A stretch of DNA of 64,000 bases. Origin: Bacteroidales bacterium (GTDB taxonomy: Bacteria > Bacteroidota > Bacteroidia > Bacteroidales > Muribaculaceae). Positions 53,243-62,616 of the stretch are shown one piece after another. Position 1 is the first letter of the stretch; each line of letters opens with the position of its first letter. The position numbers were made by a program, and so were the translations under genes. The notes beneath the pieces are model-generated. The model searched no databases, was not told the origin of the DNA, and was given only the letters and a program-made list of their open reading frames with translations. The stretch lies in assembly GCA_030531495.1 (NCBI GenBank), contig JAUNNJ010000004.1, positions 1-64,000 on the forward strand. The letters are read 5' to 3'.

Positions 53243-56200
53243 TTAAAAATCAAAGAAATCAAGTCCTGAGAGTGATTTGATAAATCGCTCTACATAATCC
53301 CATGATGTGTAAGGCCAAGAGAATCCGAGTCGGTGAAGCACTTGTGTAGTGAATTGGTTGTCGTAGTCGATGTATTCCACTTTTGTGCCAGCACTGCCTG
53401 CATAAGCCATGAGCGGACGTAGGCGGAGCACTTTGCTGCTTTCATTACTTGCTTCGAGTAGAATTTGCTTCAGTTCATCGTCTTCCACAGCCTTAATCTC
53501 GTTGATATTCCTCATTCCCTTGAGCACATCGCCCATAGGCAGGCGGTGGTTGTTGGTTGGATGGAACACGATATTTTCCTTTGGTGTGGTGGCAAGAAGC
53601 AAGATAGCACGGCTCACTTCATCGATAGGAGAGAACTCACACATTTGGTCAAGAGAGCCAAACGAGCAAGCACCCAGTGTTTGGTAGGCACGGAGTGTGG
53701 CCATGAAGTTGTTTGATTGGAAGTTCATTTGGAACTCGCCATCGGTGTTGCGTGCCGAAAGGTTACCCACACGCATGATTTTTGCCGATAAGCCGTGGTG
53801 TTCTATTGCTTCCAGAATGATTTGCTCTGCCACATATTTAGAGTGGGCATATTGGTTGTCGAGCACTTGACCGAAGTCGAGCTGTTGTTCAGACAGTTTG
53901 ACATCACCTGCTGGAATGCCATTGATCTTATGACCAGCCACACTGATAGTCGACACGTGAACTAATCTTGAATCGCTTTCCACACACCATTGAATGAGGT
54001 TGCGAACAGAATTCACATTCACTTCTTCAATATCGTTGCCTGTGGAGAAGTGTTTCACATTTGCAAGACAGTTGATGACTGTGAGATTGCGATATTCCAA
54101 CTTCATCAGAGAATTGATGTCCATTACATTCGTTTCAACGATAATCAAACGATTGTTCAGCAATTCTTCGAATGACTGTTCAAAGTAGTAATAGAGCATT
54201 GCCATCAAGCGTTCTTCTGCCTTTACACCGTCTTTGCCACGGATTGGGCAATAAACCTTCACATCGTATTCTGTGAGCAGGTGATATAGGATGTGGATGC
54301 CCAGATAACCAGTAGCTCCAGTGAGCAGTACATCGCCAATCTCCATTCGCTCGCCACTACGGAAATTGTCGATAGTGTTTTGTGCAAGCAATGGAGTGAA
54401 GGTATTGAGTGATGCTACAGGGAACTCCTCTTTAGGTTGAGAATTAGTTTCCGCAGCAGGAGCGGCACCTGTGAAGATGGCCAGGTCGCGAGGCGTTGGG
54501 TTGGCAAACACATCTTGGAATGCCACCTTATAGCCCAATTTAGTGGCTTCAATCACCACCTTGATAACTACAAGTGAAGTGCCGCCGAGCTCAAAGAAAT
54601 TATCGGTTGCACCCACTTTTTCGAGTTGCAGAACAGACGCGAAAATGTGGCAGAAATCTTCTTCCACCTTGTTACTCGCTTCCACATAGTCGGTTGCCTG
54701 GGCAATGATAGGGTCGGGGAGTACTTTCACGTTGGTCTTACCGTTAGGAGTGAGTGGGAACTCATCGACCTGCAAGTAGGCTGTCGGAACCATATAGAGT
54801 GTGAGCGTTTTGCGAAGTTCTGCCTTGAGTTCTGTGATGTTGATTTCACGATTGGCAGTGAAATAAGCGCAAAGGTGGTCTTTACCGTTGAGTTTCTTAA
54901 TCATCACCACGGCCGACTTAATGCCGTCGACCTTCACCATTGTGCTTTCCACTTCACCAAGTTCGATGCGCAAGCCACGTAGTTTCACTTGGTTGTCCTT
55001 TCTGCCAAGCACCATCACATTGCCGTCGGGCAGCCAGCGTGCATAGTCGCCTGAGTGGTAAACGCCGTCTACGAATCGCGCTGCAGTTTGTTCTGGCAAG
55101 TTGTTGTAGCCCTTTGCTACCGATGCACCACCAATCAAAAGTTCGCCAATCACGCCTACTGGCAGTTCATTGCCATCGGCATCAACGATGAAGTTGGTGT
55201 AGTTGATGCAGGGTTTGCCAATGTGTGGAATCTCTCCCTCTGTAAGTTCGCTTGCGTGACTATTGGCAATGGTTTCGGTAGGACCATAACCGTTCACAAT
55301 ACGCAAGTTTTTGAAACTTTGCAGCTTTTTCAACAATGCTGTCGACAGACCTTCGCCACCTTGGTAAGCAAGGTGCATATTGTTGTTGAAAGCGTAGTGG
55401 AATTCATCGCTTTCAAGCAGTTGCATGAAGCGTGATGTGGTGGCTGTCATACAGTCGATGTGATATTTGTTGATAAGCGCAGCCAATGCGTTAGGGTCGT
55501 TGCAGTCGTCATCCCCTACAAACACAAGCGTTTTGCCGAGCATCAATGGTGAACCTGTTTCCCAAACCGACATGTCAAACGATACTGTGGTGATTGCCAG
55601 TGCTGTGTTACATTCTTTGTCGAGAATGCCTTGAATAAGGTTGTGTTTGCAATGATAGTTGCACACACCCTTGTGCATCAGTTGCACACCCTTTGGAGTA
55701 CCTGTAGAGCCAGATGTGTAGATGAGATATGCAAGGTCGTCGGGCTCAACATATACATTAGGATTCTCCTCGTTGGTGTTCTGCAAGAGTTCGTCCACAT
55801 CCACCGCACGTCCGGGGAATTCGCTGACACGATCTGCTGTTGTAATAATCAATGGGGCTGCAGAATCATCCAATATGTGGTTAATACGGTCGGTTGGATA
55901 TTTCGGGTCGCAAGGAATATATGCGCCACCTGCCTTCATAATGCCGTATTGCGACACGATAAAACTTGATATGCGAGGAAGCAGAATGGCGATGCGGTCG
56001 CCGCGTTTGATACCGCGTTCGATGAGGGCGTGTGCCAAGCGGTTCATCCGTTTATTCAAATCATCGTAAGTGAATTCGCCATCGATAGCCACGAGTGCGA
56101 GTTTGTCGTTGTGAGTTTCTGCCGACTTTTCAAACAGTTTATGGTAAAGTTTGATTGGAATATCTTCGCGCGCTGTTTCGTGGAATGTGTCGATAAGTGC

Positions 56201-59200
56201 CTTTTGAGTGTCACTTAGCATCGACACCTTCTTGAGTCGTGCCTGAGGATTGCTGATGAAATTACGAAGCACTGTGGCAGTAGCATCGGCAAAGCCTTGA
56301 GCGAGTTCTTGGGTGTAGCAAGAGTCGTCGTATTGCATTTCTATGCGTACGCCATCGGCACCTTCTTCAATGCTCACAATCATTTTGAATTTAGGCTGCG
56401 GATTTCCGAAATGACTTACAACGGCTTCAGCTCCATTCACCTTCACTACATTTCTCATGCCCACCTGGTATTGGTAGAACACATCGGGATGAAGGTCGAA
56501 TGCGGCAGATAGTTCAGCAAATGGATAGTTTTCGTGAGAAAGACTATCGTTGAATTCCTGTGCTGTTGCTTTAATGAATTCCCCTACACTCACATCGGTA
56601 ATGTGCGATGTGAGAGCGATTGTATTGACAAACATACCAACTGTGTCGCTCACCTTCACATTGCCACGACCGTTTGAAATGGTGGCGATGCACACATCAG
56701 GTGTGTTGGTGTAGCGGCTCACTGCATAGTTAGTGGCAGCGAGGAACACCGCAGCAGGGGTAACTCCCAGGTCAACGGCAAACTTGTTGACCGCTTCCAT
56801 ATCAATATGTGAAGATGCAAATTTGAGCATGCCTTGCACATCTTCGCCGCTTTTGATGTCTTCTGGAATGCAACTTGCACCGTCCACGGTTGTCATTTTT
56901 TGTGCGAAGAAGTTTTTCGAATCTTCAAATGATTTGCTCTTGCGAGAATCAAGTTCGTCGTAGACATATTCTATATAGTTGTATGGCTCTTGTTCAATGG
57001 TTGCGCCATTCAGTACATCTGTAAGTTGGCGAATGAATATTCCAAGACTTGCACCATCCATGACGAGGTGCAGGAAGTCAAGGAGCACGATTGTTCCTGA
57101 TGGAGTAGTCGCAACATTTGCACGGTAGAATGGACCGGTTTCGGCATTGAACGGCTTCACGAATTGCTCTTTTAATTTAGTGAATTTAAAGTCGTTCATC
57201 TCAAGCACTTCCACTTCTGGCGCCACTTCTTCAGGGAGCACTTGTACGGTTTCACCGTCGCGAGTTTCGAAGTGTGACGATAGTATTGGATGTGCTTTCA
57301 CCACTGTGGCTATGGCCGATGCCACGGCTTCGGCATTCACAGATTTGCCTAATTCAATGCAAGTTGGAATGTTATAGGCCACATTTTCAGGATTCTTCAG
57401 AATATCGAAATATACACCTTGCTGTGGGAAACTCAGTGGGGCAAAAGTGCGAATTTCCTTTTCTACTTTCTGCTGCTGTTGTCCTGGTGTGCTGAGCAGA
57501 TGCACGATAATGGCATTGGCTATCGTGCGGAGCGAGCCTTCTGCTACCAGCCATTTTGAATCTAATTGTAAATTGTAGCGTTTGTAGAGAAGCACAGATA
57601 GCTTGATGCTTGAAAGCGAGGTCAATCCAATTTTTGCGAGCGGAGTGGTGAGTCCAATCTTGTCGGTTCCAACAGCCGATGCAATGATATCTTTCACTTC
57701 AAGTTCCAGTGCGTTGAGCTCAATATTTTCTGCCACTTCAGTATCGTCTTCTGGTTCCGAAGGAGTGGGTAGTGCCTTGCGATTGATTTTTCCATTGGGC
57801 AGCAGTGGCATCTCCTCGAGTTCAACATATATTTCGGGATGCATATATTCTGCGAGACTCGATGCTTCTATATGTTGTTTGAGTTGATTCTCGGTCAGTG
57901 AAGCGCCCTCTTCCTTCGTGTAATAGAGAACAAGGTGACGCTGACCTGCCACTTCGCGCACTTGTGAAGCACTTTGGTGCACACCGGCACAAGCACCCGA
58001 CACAGCGTCGATTTCGCCTAATTCGATGCGGTAGCCGCGTAGTTTCACTTGTCCATCAATGCGACCGAGGTATTCTATCTGTCCACTTTTATTATATCGG
58101 GCCAGGTCGCCAGTGCGATACATTCTGATGCCATTGCGTACAACGAATGCCTCTTCGGTTTTTTCGGGTAATTTCCAGTAGCCCCGACCCACTTGCACAC
58201 CGGCAATAACGAGTTCGCCAGGCACACCTTGTGGAAGCAATTGGCCACTTGCCGACATGATGAAGCATTGCATATTTGGCATTGGACGGCCGATAGGAAT
58301 ATTATCGTACACTTCACCAGGCTTGATGGTGAAGGTTGTGGAGTCGTTTGTACATTCAGTAGGGCCATACAGGTTGATAATGCTCATAGAGTCGCTGCTT
58401 ACACCCGACAGTTTTTCACCACCAGCAGTGATGAAGCGGAGTGGAAGTTGAGGGAAACTGTTGATGAGTAGCATCATCAGTGAAGTTGTACCGCCAGTTC
58501 CGTTGATATTTCGGCTTTCAATGAAATCGGCCATCCCTTGCAAATCCTTGCGTATTTCAGATGGCATGATATGTAATTCGCCACCGGCAGCGAGGATAGG
58601 GTAGATGTCGCCGATGTGCGCATCAAATGAGAATGAGCGATGACTTGCGGTGCGGTCGGCATTAGTGAGTTGTTCTATCTTCACCATGCTATGTGTGAAG
58701 TTGAGCAAACCAGCTTGATGCAGCATCACTCCTTTTGGCTTGCCTGTCGACCCAGAGGTGTATATCATATAGGCAAGCGACTTCGGTGTTGCTTTTTGAG
58801 TGATTGTATCGCATTTTTGATTCCAGTCAATGTCGTCGATATAGATAACTTTCACATTGCCAATTTCAAGGTTTCCTTCAGCAATTTTCGCTTCAAACAC
58901 TGCATGTTTGGTAATGAGCACCTTAGCGCTGGAGTTTTCAAGCATGTACGATAATCGCTCGTTAGGATAATCCACATCAAGTGGAGTGTAGGCTGCACCC
59001 GCTTTATGAATAGCAAGCACCGACAGTGGGAATTCGATGGAGCGGTCCATCATCAATGCTACAAATTCATCAGGTTCAACACCATCCTTCAAGAGGGTGT
59101 CGGTAAGGATATCGCTTCGCTTGTCGAGTGTGGCATAAGTCACTTCTCCATCGCGGTCAGCCACAGCAATATGCTCTGGTTGTTCTGCCACTCTTTGTTT

Positions 59201-60535
59201 AAACAGGTCGACAAATGTTTGTGAAGCGTCATATTCCAAGGTTTCACCAGTGGAAAGTGCCACCACTTTCACTTTTTCCTCATCGCTGAGCAAACTCACA
59301 TCGGCAAGGGTGGCCTCGGGGTCTGCAGATGCCATATTATTGACGATGTTCTCGTAGCACTTCATCATTTGTGCGATGTATTCATGCGAGTATTTGTTGG
59401 CATCATACGATACTTGAAGTTCGTATTCTCCATCAGGGTTGAGCATCAATTCGCAGTTGAGCTCAAATCCAATTTCATGTTTTCTTAAATCGCAATATTC
59501 GGTATCGAATGAGCCGATTTTTAAGAATGCGCTGTACACATAACCTTGAAACACAAAATTCACTTTGTTATCCAACCCTGTGTCGTGTGTGAGGTCGGCA
59601 AATGAATATGCTGTGGAGTATTCACGAGATATTTTGGTTTGCTGTTCGCTATGCTGTAAGAGTTCGCTAATGCTTCTGTTGGGAGGGCATGGAAGCGACA
59701 CGGGCAATGTGCGTACCATCATTGTGGCCGAACGACTGGCTCTCGAGTCTTCGCGTCCCGAGCATACTGTGTTGTAAGGAACGGTAGATTCGTTGGTGTA
59801 GCATGACAGAAGATAAGCGAATGCAGCGTTGAAAAATGAGGCTCGCCCCACCTTATTACGCTTGACTGCGATTTTCAACTCTTTAGCGTTGATTGTTATA
59901 GGAAATTTTTCTTTTACAAATTTCACTTCTCCGCTTCGGTCGCCTTCAGGAAGTGGAACCGACTGCACATCGCCATATTCTTTCAAAAACCATTCTTTTG
60001 CTTGCTTTGCGATGTCGCTTTTGCGCAATGCTTGTTCATCGTTGGAAATGTCGTGACCAGTGTAATTTTCTGCAGTTAAATTCTCGGCGGTACCGTTGTA
60101 GATAGCGCTCACTTCCGAAGTGAAAATTTTAACACTGGCGCCATCTGAAATCGCATGGGAAAATTGCGAGTAAACAGTGCCACGTCCATTCTTGTCGCGG
60201 TAAATGGCAATTTCAAACAGTCTATTTCCGAGTAGCGGGTAAGTTATATTTAAAGTGTCCTTGATTGCATCGAAATCGTCGATAGCTATGATTGGGCAGG
60301 TGAATTGCTCGTCGTCATGGCTTTCCATACACACGTTGCCCTCGTCATCAATAACAATTCTTCCTTTTATATAGGGGTGGAGTTCAACAAAGCGTTCAAT
60401 AGCCTTTGCCAATAGCTCTAAGTCGGTTCCTTCCGGCAAATGATAGTATTGGGCAATGTTGTAGTTCTCTTGCTCTGTTTGGTTCAATGAGGCAAGATAG
60501 ATTCCCAGTTGAGGTTGTGTTAATTGACTAATCAT
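53243..60535 (-). CDS. Two-module non-ribosomal peptide synthetase with terminal reductase
   Basis: A 2430-aa enzyme. Domains (approximate): C1 1-420, A1 440-925, T1 945-1010, C2 1030-1440, A2 1465-1935, T2 1955-2020, reductase 2065-2430. Condensation motifs read SHAISDG (about 126-132) and LHLVMDG (about 1154-1160): the second His and Asp-Gly are kept, the first His is replaced. Adenylation motifs include YTSGSTGKPKG, LYGPTEC, YRTGDLA for A1 and YTSGSTGTPKG, GYGPTET, HSGDYA for A2. Carrier serines lie in GLTSLSS (about 973) and LGGTSLV (about 1986). The reductase has TGATGYLG, HVSTIS and YAHSK, releasing an aldehyde or alcohol. C1 at the N-terminus suggests N-acylation. The start overlaps the phosphatase stop by eight bases. 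Confidence 0.96.
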   Translation of the reverse strand: MISQLTQPQLGIYLASLNQTEQENYNIAQYYHLPEGTDLELLAKAIERFVELHPYIKGRIVIDDEGNVCMESHDDEQFTCPIIAIDDFDAIKDTLNITYPLLGNRLFEIAIYRDKNGRGTVYSQFSHAISDGASVKIFTSEVSAIYNGTAENLTAENYTGHDISNDEQALRKSDIAKQAKEWFLKEYGDVQSVPLPEGDRSGEVKFVKEKFPITINAKELKIAVKRNKVGRASFFNAAFAYLLSCYTNESTVPYNTVCSGREDSRASRSATMMVRTLPVSLPCPPNRSISELLQHSEQQTKISREYSTAYSFADLTHDTGLDNKVNFVFQGYVYSAFLKIGSFDTEYCDLRKHEIGFELNCELMLNPDGEYELQVSYDANKYSHEYIAQMMKCYENIVNNMASADPEATLADVSLLSDEEKVKVVALSTGETLEYDASQTFVDLFKQRVAEQPEHIAVADRDGEVTYATLDKRSDILTDTLLKDGVEPDEFVALMMDRSIEFPLSVLAIHKAGAAYTPLDVDYPNERLSYMLENSSAKVLITKHAVFEAKIAEGNLEIGNVKVIYIDDIDWNQKCDTITQKATPKSLAYMIYTSGSTGKPKGVMLHQAGLLNFTHSMVKIEQLTNADRTASHRSFSFDAHIGDIYPILAAGGELHIMPSEIRKDLQGMADFIESRNINGTGGTTSLMMLLINSFPQLPLRFITAGGEKLSGVSSDSMSIINLYGPTECTNDSTTFTIKPGEVYDNIPIGRPMPNMQCFIMSASGQLLPQGVPGELVIAGVQVGRGYWKLPEKTEEAFVVRNGIRMYRTGDLARYNKSGQIEYLGRIDGQVKLRGYRIELGEIDAVSGACAGVHQSASQVREVAGQRHLVLYYTKEEGASLTENQLKQHIEASSLAEYMHPEIYVELEEMPLLPNGKINRKALPTPSEPEDDTEVAENIELNALELEVKDIIASAVGTDKIGLTTPLAKIGLTSLSSIKLSVLLYKRYNLQLDSKWLVAEGSLRTIANAIIVHLLSTPGQQQQKVEKEIRTFAPLSFPQQGVYFDILKNPENVAYNIPTCIELGKSVNAEAVASAIATVVKAHPILSSHFETRDGETVQVLPEEVAPEVEVLEMNDFKFTKLKEQFVKPFNAETGPFYRANVATTPSGTIVLLDFLHLVMDGASLGIFIRQLTDVLNGATIEQEPYNYIEYVYDELDSRKSKSFEDSKNFFAQKMTTVDGASCIPEDIKSGEDVQGMLKFASSHIDMEAVNKFAVDLGVTPAAVFLAATNYAVSRYTNTPDVCIATISNGRGNVKVSDTVGMFVNTIALTSHITDVSVGEFIKATAQEFNDSLSHENYPFAELSAAFDLHPDVFYQYQVGMRNVVKVNGAEAVVSHFGNPQPKFKMIVSIEEGADGVRIEMQYDDSCYTQELAQGFADATATVLRNFISNPQARLKKVSMLSDTQKALIDTFHETAREDIPIKLYHKLFEKSAETHNDKLALVAIDGEFTYDDLNKRMNRLAHALIERGIKRGDRIAILLPRISSFIVSQYGIMKAGGAYIPCDPKYPTDRINHILDDSAAPLIITTADRVSEFPGRAVDVDELLQNTNEENPNVYVEPDDLAYLIYTSGSTGTPKGVQLMHKGVCNYHCKHNLIQGILDKECNTALAITTVSFDMSVWETGSPLMLGKTLVFVGDDDCNDPNALAALINKYHIDCMTATTSRFMQLLESDEFHYAFNNNMHLAYQGGEGLSTALLKKLQSFKNLRIVNGYGPTETIANSHASELTEGEIPHIGKPCINYTNFIVDADGNELPVGVIGELLIGGASVAKGYNNLPEQTAARFVDGVYHSGDYARWLPDGNVMVLGRKDNQVKLRGLRIELGEVESTMVKVDGIKSAVVMIKKLNGKDHLCAYFTANREINITELKAELRKTLTLYMVPTAYLQVDEFPLTPNGKTNVKVLPDPIIAQATDYVEASNKVEEDFCHIFASVLQLEKVGATDNFFELGGTSLVVIKVVIEATKLGYKVAFQDVFANPTPRDLAIFTGAAPAAETNSQPKEEFPVASLNTFTPLLAQNTIDNFRSGERMEIGDVLLTGATGYLGIHILYHLLTEYDVKVYCPIRGKDGVKAEERLMAMLYYYFEQSFEELLNNRLIIVETNVMDINSLMKLEYRNLTVINCLANVKHFSTGNDIEEVNVNSVRNLIQWCVESDSRLVHVSTISVAGHKINGIPAGDVKLSEQQLDFGQVLDNQYAHSKYVAEQIILEAIEHHGLSAKIMRVGNLSARNTDGEFQMNFQSNNFMATLRAYQTLGACSFGSLDQMCEFSPIDEVSRAILLLATTPKENIVFHPTNNHRLPMGDVLKGMRNINEIKAVEDDELKQILLEASNESSKVLRLRPLMAYAGSAGTKVEYIDYDNQFTTQVLHRLGFSWPYTSWDYVERFIKSLSGLDFFDF

Positions 60536-62111
60536 ATTTCTTTTCTGTTTTAATACACATTATAGTTATATCGTCGCTTTGCTCTGCACCGTCTACGAAT
60601 TTGGCAACATCGCTAATCAATGAGTCGGTAAATTCTTTCGGGTTCATTGTGTTATGCTCTTTAGCAAAGTCGAGGGTTCTATTATCATTATATAATTCTT
60701 CTTCTTTGTTGGTGGCTTCTGTAATGCCATCGGTGTATAGCATCATCATGTCGCCAGGAGAAAGTGACACGGTTTCGTTTGTGAATTCTGTATCAGAAGT
60801 GATGCCGAGAGGAATACATCCTTCCATCGACATATATTCTGTTTCTCCACTTTCTTTCACAATTATTGGTGGATTATGACCTGCACAACAATAGGTCACC
60901 AATCGCGTTTCAGGATTGTAGATGCCCACAAACATTGTGGTGAAAATGCAGTTTTCGTTTCTTAGTGAAAGGGTATAGTTGATATCGCTTGCGATTTCTG
61001 ATGGGTTGTCGGTGTTGTGTGCTTTGTGGCGGAAGAGGTTGATTACGGAAAGCATAATCAGCGAAGCCATAGTGCCTTTTCCCGACACATCGCCTATGCA
61101 GAACTGCAGTTTGCCATTGTGAACATAGAAATCGTAAAGGTCGCCACCAACAAATCGAGCAGATTTCGACATTGCATAGATTTTGCACCCTTCAGTCTCT
61201 AATTCTTCACTAAAAGGTTGTAAGATGCTTTTCTGAATGTTTGCGGCAATCGACAACTCTTTTTCAATCGCAGCTCTTGCTTTCGATTCTTCTGTTTGTT
61301 CTATGATATATGGCTTGCCTATTTGATGAATAGTGATGACGATGGTCAGTGAAATTACGATAAGCACTACAAACATCCACACCAGTGAGTAGGCCAATCG
61401 GCGGATAATCAGAACTGTCACTTGATGTTTCGGATAGGTGTAGGTGATTTTCCACCCGTTGCTTATGGTGGTGTTTTCCACCAATGCATTATCGCCTTTT
61501 GGAATGTTTGCACCAGGTAGCACAAGGTATTGCCCTTGCGCGGTCTTCACCGAAATGTCGTAACCTAAATCGGGCTTCTGTGCAATGATGATACTGTCGA
61601 GCACCTCCGAGGATATAAATAATGCTAAAATTGAAGTTTTCTCTTGCTTGTTATTGTATATAGGTAAACTGTAGCAAGCCACCTCTTTCTTATTATTTTT
61701 GGAATCGTAAAGTGATGTCCAGTGTCGTTCTCCTTTTGTGAAACTGTAATCCCAAGCCTCTTTAGGTTCAACTTTATCTTTTTTTGAAAAAATTTCAATC
61801 CGACAGCCGTAGAATGTGAGTTTGCTGTTAATCTTTTCCTCAAATTCCACATGCGTCTTCTCGTCCTTGACGTCTTTTTGGGCTAATAGGGTAGCTGTTT
61901 TCGCGGTGTTCTCTATACCAATCATGTAATTCTCTATCGAACGTGCGGAAATTTTCATGTCGGCTACCATGTCTTCGCGAGCGTTTTGTGTTTCTTCGCG
62001 CAATTCTGCCACGTAGGTAGCGCACAGCCCAATTACGAATGTGAACAGTACCACGGCACACACCCATAATGTCATTTCAGAGGTCAACTTATGGAAAGAT
62101 TCGTCTTTCAT
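60528..62111 (-). CDS. Membrane-bound SpoIIE-type PP2C phosphatase with extracytoplasmic sensor
   Basis: A 527-aa protein. A membrane segment at about 14-34 and a second near 245-270 flank an extracytoplasmic region of about 210 residues that looks like a Cache-type sensor (ISARSIENYMIGIENTAKTATLL, KKEVACYSLPIYNNKQEKTSILALFIS). A linker (ARAAIEKELSIAANIQKSILQP) leads to the PP2C domain: ARFVGGDLYDFY, GDVSGKGTMASL, CAGHNPPII, MLYTDGITEATN and QSDDITIM provide the metal-binding Asp and Gly residues. No HAMP domain is evident. It should dephosphorylate the STAS protein encoded just upstream in response to an external signal. Its last codons overlap the NRPS start. Confidence 0.93.
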   Translation of the reverse strand: MKDESFHKLTSEMTLWVCAVVLFTFVIGLCATYVAELREETQNAREDMVADMKISARSIENYMIGIENTAKTATLLAQKDVKDEKTHVEFEEKINSKLTFYGCRIEIFSKKDKVEPKEAWDYSFTKGERHWTSLYDSKNNKKEVACYSLPIYNNKQEKTSILALFISSEVLDSIIIAQKPDLGYDISVKTAQGQYLVLPGANIPKGDNALVENTTISNGWKITYTYPKHQVTVLIIRRLAYSLVWMFVVLIVISLTIVITIHQIGKPYIIEQTEESKARAAIEKELSIAANIQKSILQPFSEELETEGCKIYAMSKSARFVGGDLYDFYVHNGKLQFCIGDVSGKGTMASLIMLSVINLFRHKAHNTDNPSEIASDINYTLSLRNENCIFTTMFVGIYNPETRLVTYCCAGHNPPIIVKESGETEYMSMEGCIPLGITSDTEFTNETVSLSPGDMMMLYTDGITEATNKEEELYNDNRTLDFAKEHNTMNPKEFTDSLISDVAKFVDGAEQSDDITIMCIKTEKKYD

Positions 62112-62205
62112 AAGCGAAAATAATTAAGGTAAAAACTAAATTTTTGCTTTAGCTTTTGATAAATTGTGAGTTCTGTGTTATAAGGTCAGTTTTCTTTTAC
62201 ACCGC

Positions 62206-62505
62206 TTATGCAATAGTAAACATTGAGTCGAGTTTAGTGACTTTGAGAATCTGCATAATTTCAGGTCTTACGCCTTTTAACGTAGTTTGGCCAGGGGCAG
62301 CAGATTTGCGAATGTAAAGCAACAAACGAATACCTGATGAACTGATATATTCCAAATCGGAGCAGTCAACAGTGACCATTTTGCCGGCCATTTTGCTGGC
62401 CATTTCAGTCACTTTCGCATTAATGTCTTCCGACGACATGGTGTCAAGGCGTCCTGCAAGCGTAATCTCAAGTTCGTTTTCTTTTTCTACAAATTTGAAT
62501 TCCAT
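62206..62505 (-). CDS. STAS-domain anti-anti-sigma-like protein
   Basis: A 99-aa single-domain protein like SpoIIAA/RsbV. The start is the ATG at 62505 (MEFKFVEKENELEITLAGRLD); a longer frame begins inside the promoter. DLEYISSSGIRLLL (50-63) contains the phosphorylation site, most likely Ser 56 by alignment with DSSG of SpoIIAA. In known systems the unphosphorylated form binds the kinase partner. Here the only kinase-like domain nearby is fused to the MATE exporter. First gene of the NRPS operon; 94 bases separate it from the phosphatase gene. Confidence 0.92.
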   Translation of the reverse strand: MEFKFVEKENELEITLAGRLDTMSSEDINAKVTEMASKMAGKMVTVDCSDLEYISSSGIRLLLYIRKSAAPGQTTLKGVRPEIMQILKVTKLDSMFTIA

Positions 62506-62529
62506 AATTTTAATGTTTTTATTATCATA

Positions 62530-62561
62530 CAAAAATAGAAATTTTATTGACTTCCGCCAAA
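62530..62561 (-). promoter_or_regulatory. Promoter of the NRPS operon (TTTG-N20-TATTTTTG)
   Basis: The minus strand reads TTTG (62561-62558), 20 bases, TATTTTTG (62537-62530): an exact consensus. The leader to the STAS start at 62505 is about 20 bases. No exact promoter was seen in the later gaps, so STAS, phosphatase, NRPS and exporter are probably one transcript. Confidence 0.75.
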
Positions 62562-62581
62562 TTATTTTTCAAAAAAACCAC

Positions 62582-62589
62582 TATCTTTG
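62582..62589 (+). promoter_or_regulatory. -7 box TATCTTTG of the phosphopantetheinyl transferase
   Basis: TATCTTTG matches TAnnTTTG exactly, 27 bases before the ATG at 62617. Its -33 position would fall at about 62558-62562, on top of the -33 box of the divergent operon, so the two promoters share bases. Confidence 0.5.
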
Positions 62590-62616
62590 TAAAGTTGAAC
62601 ACCTCAATCTACCATA

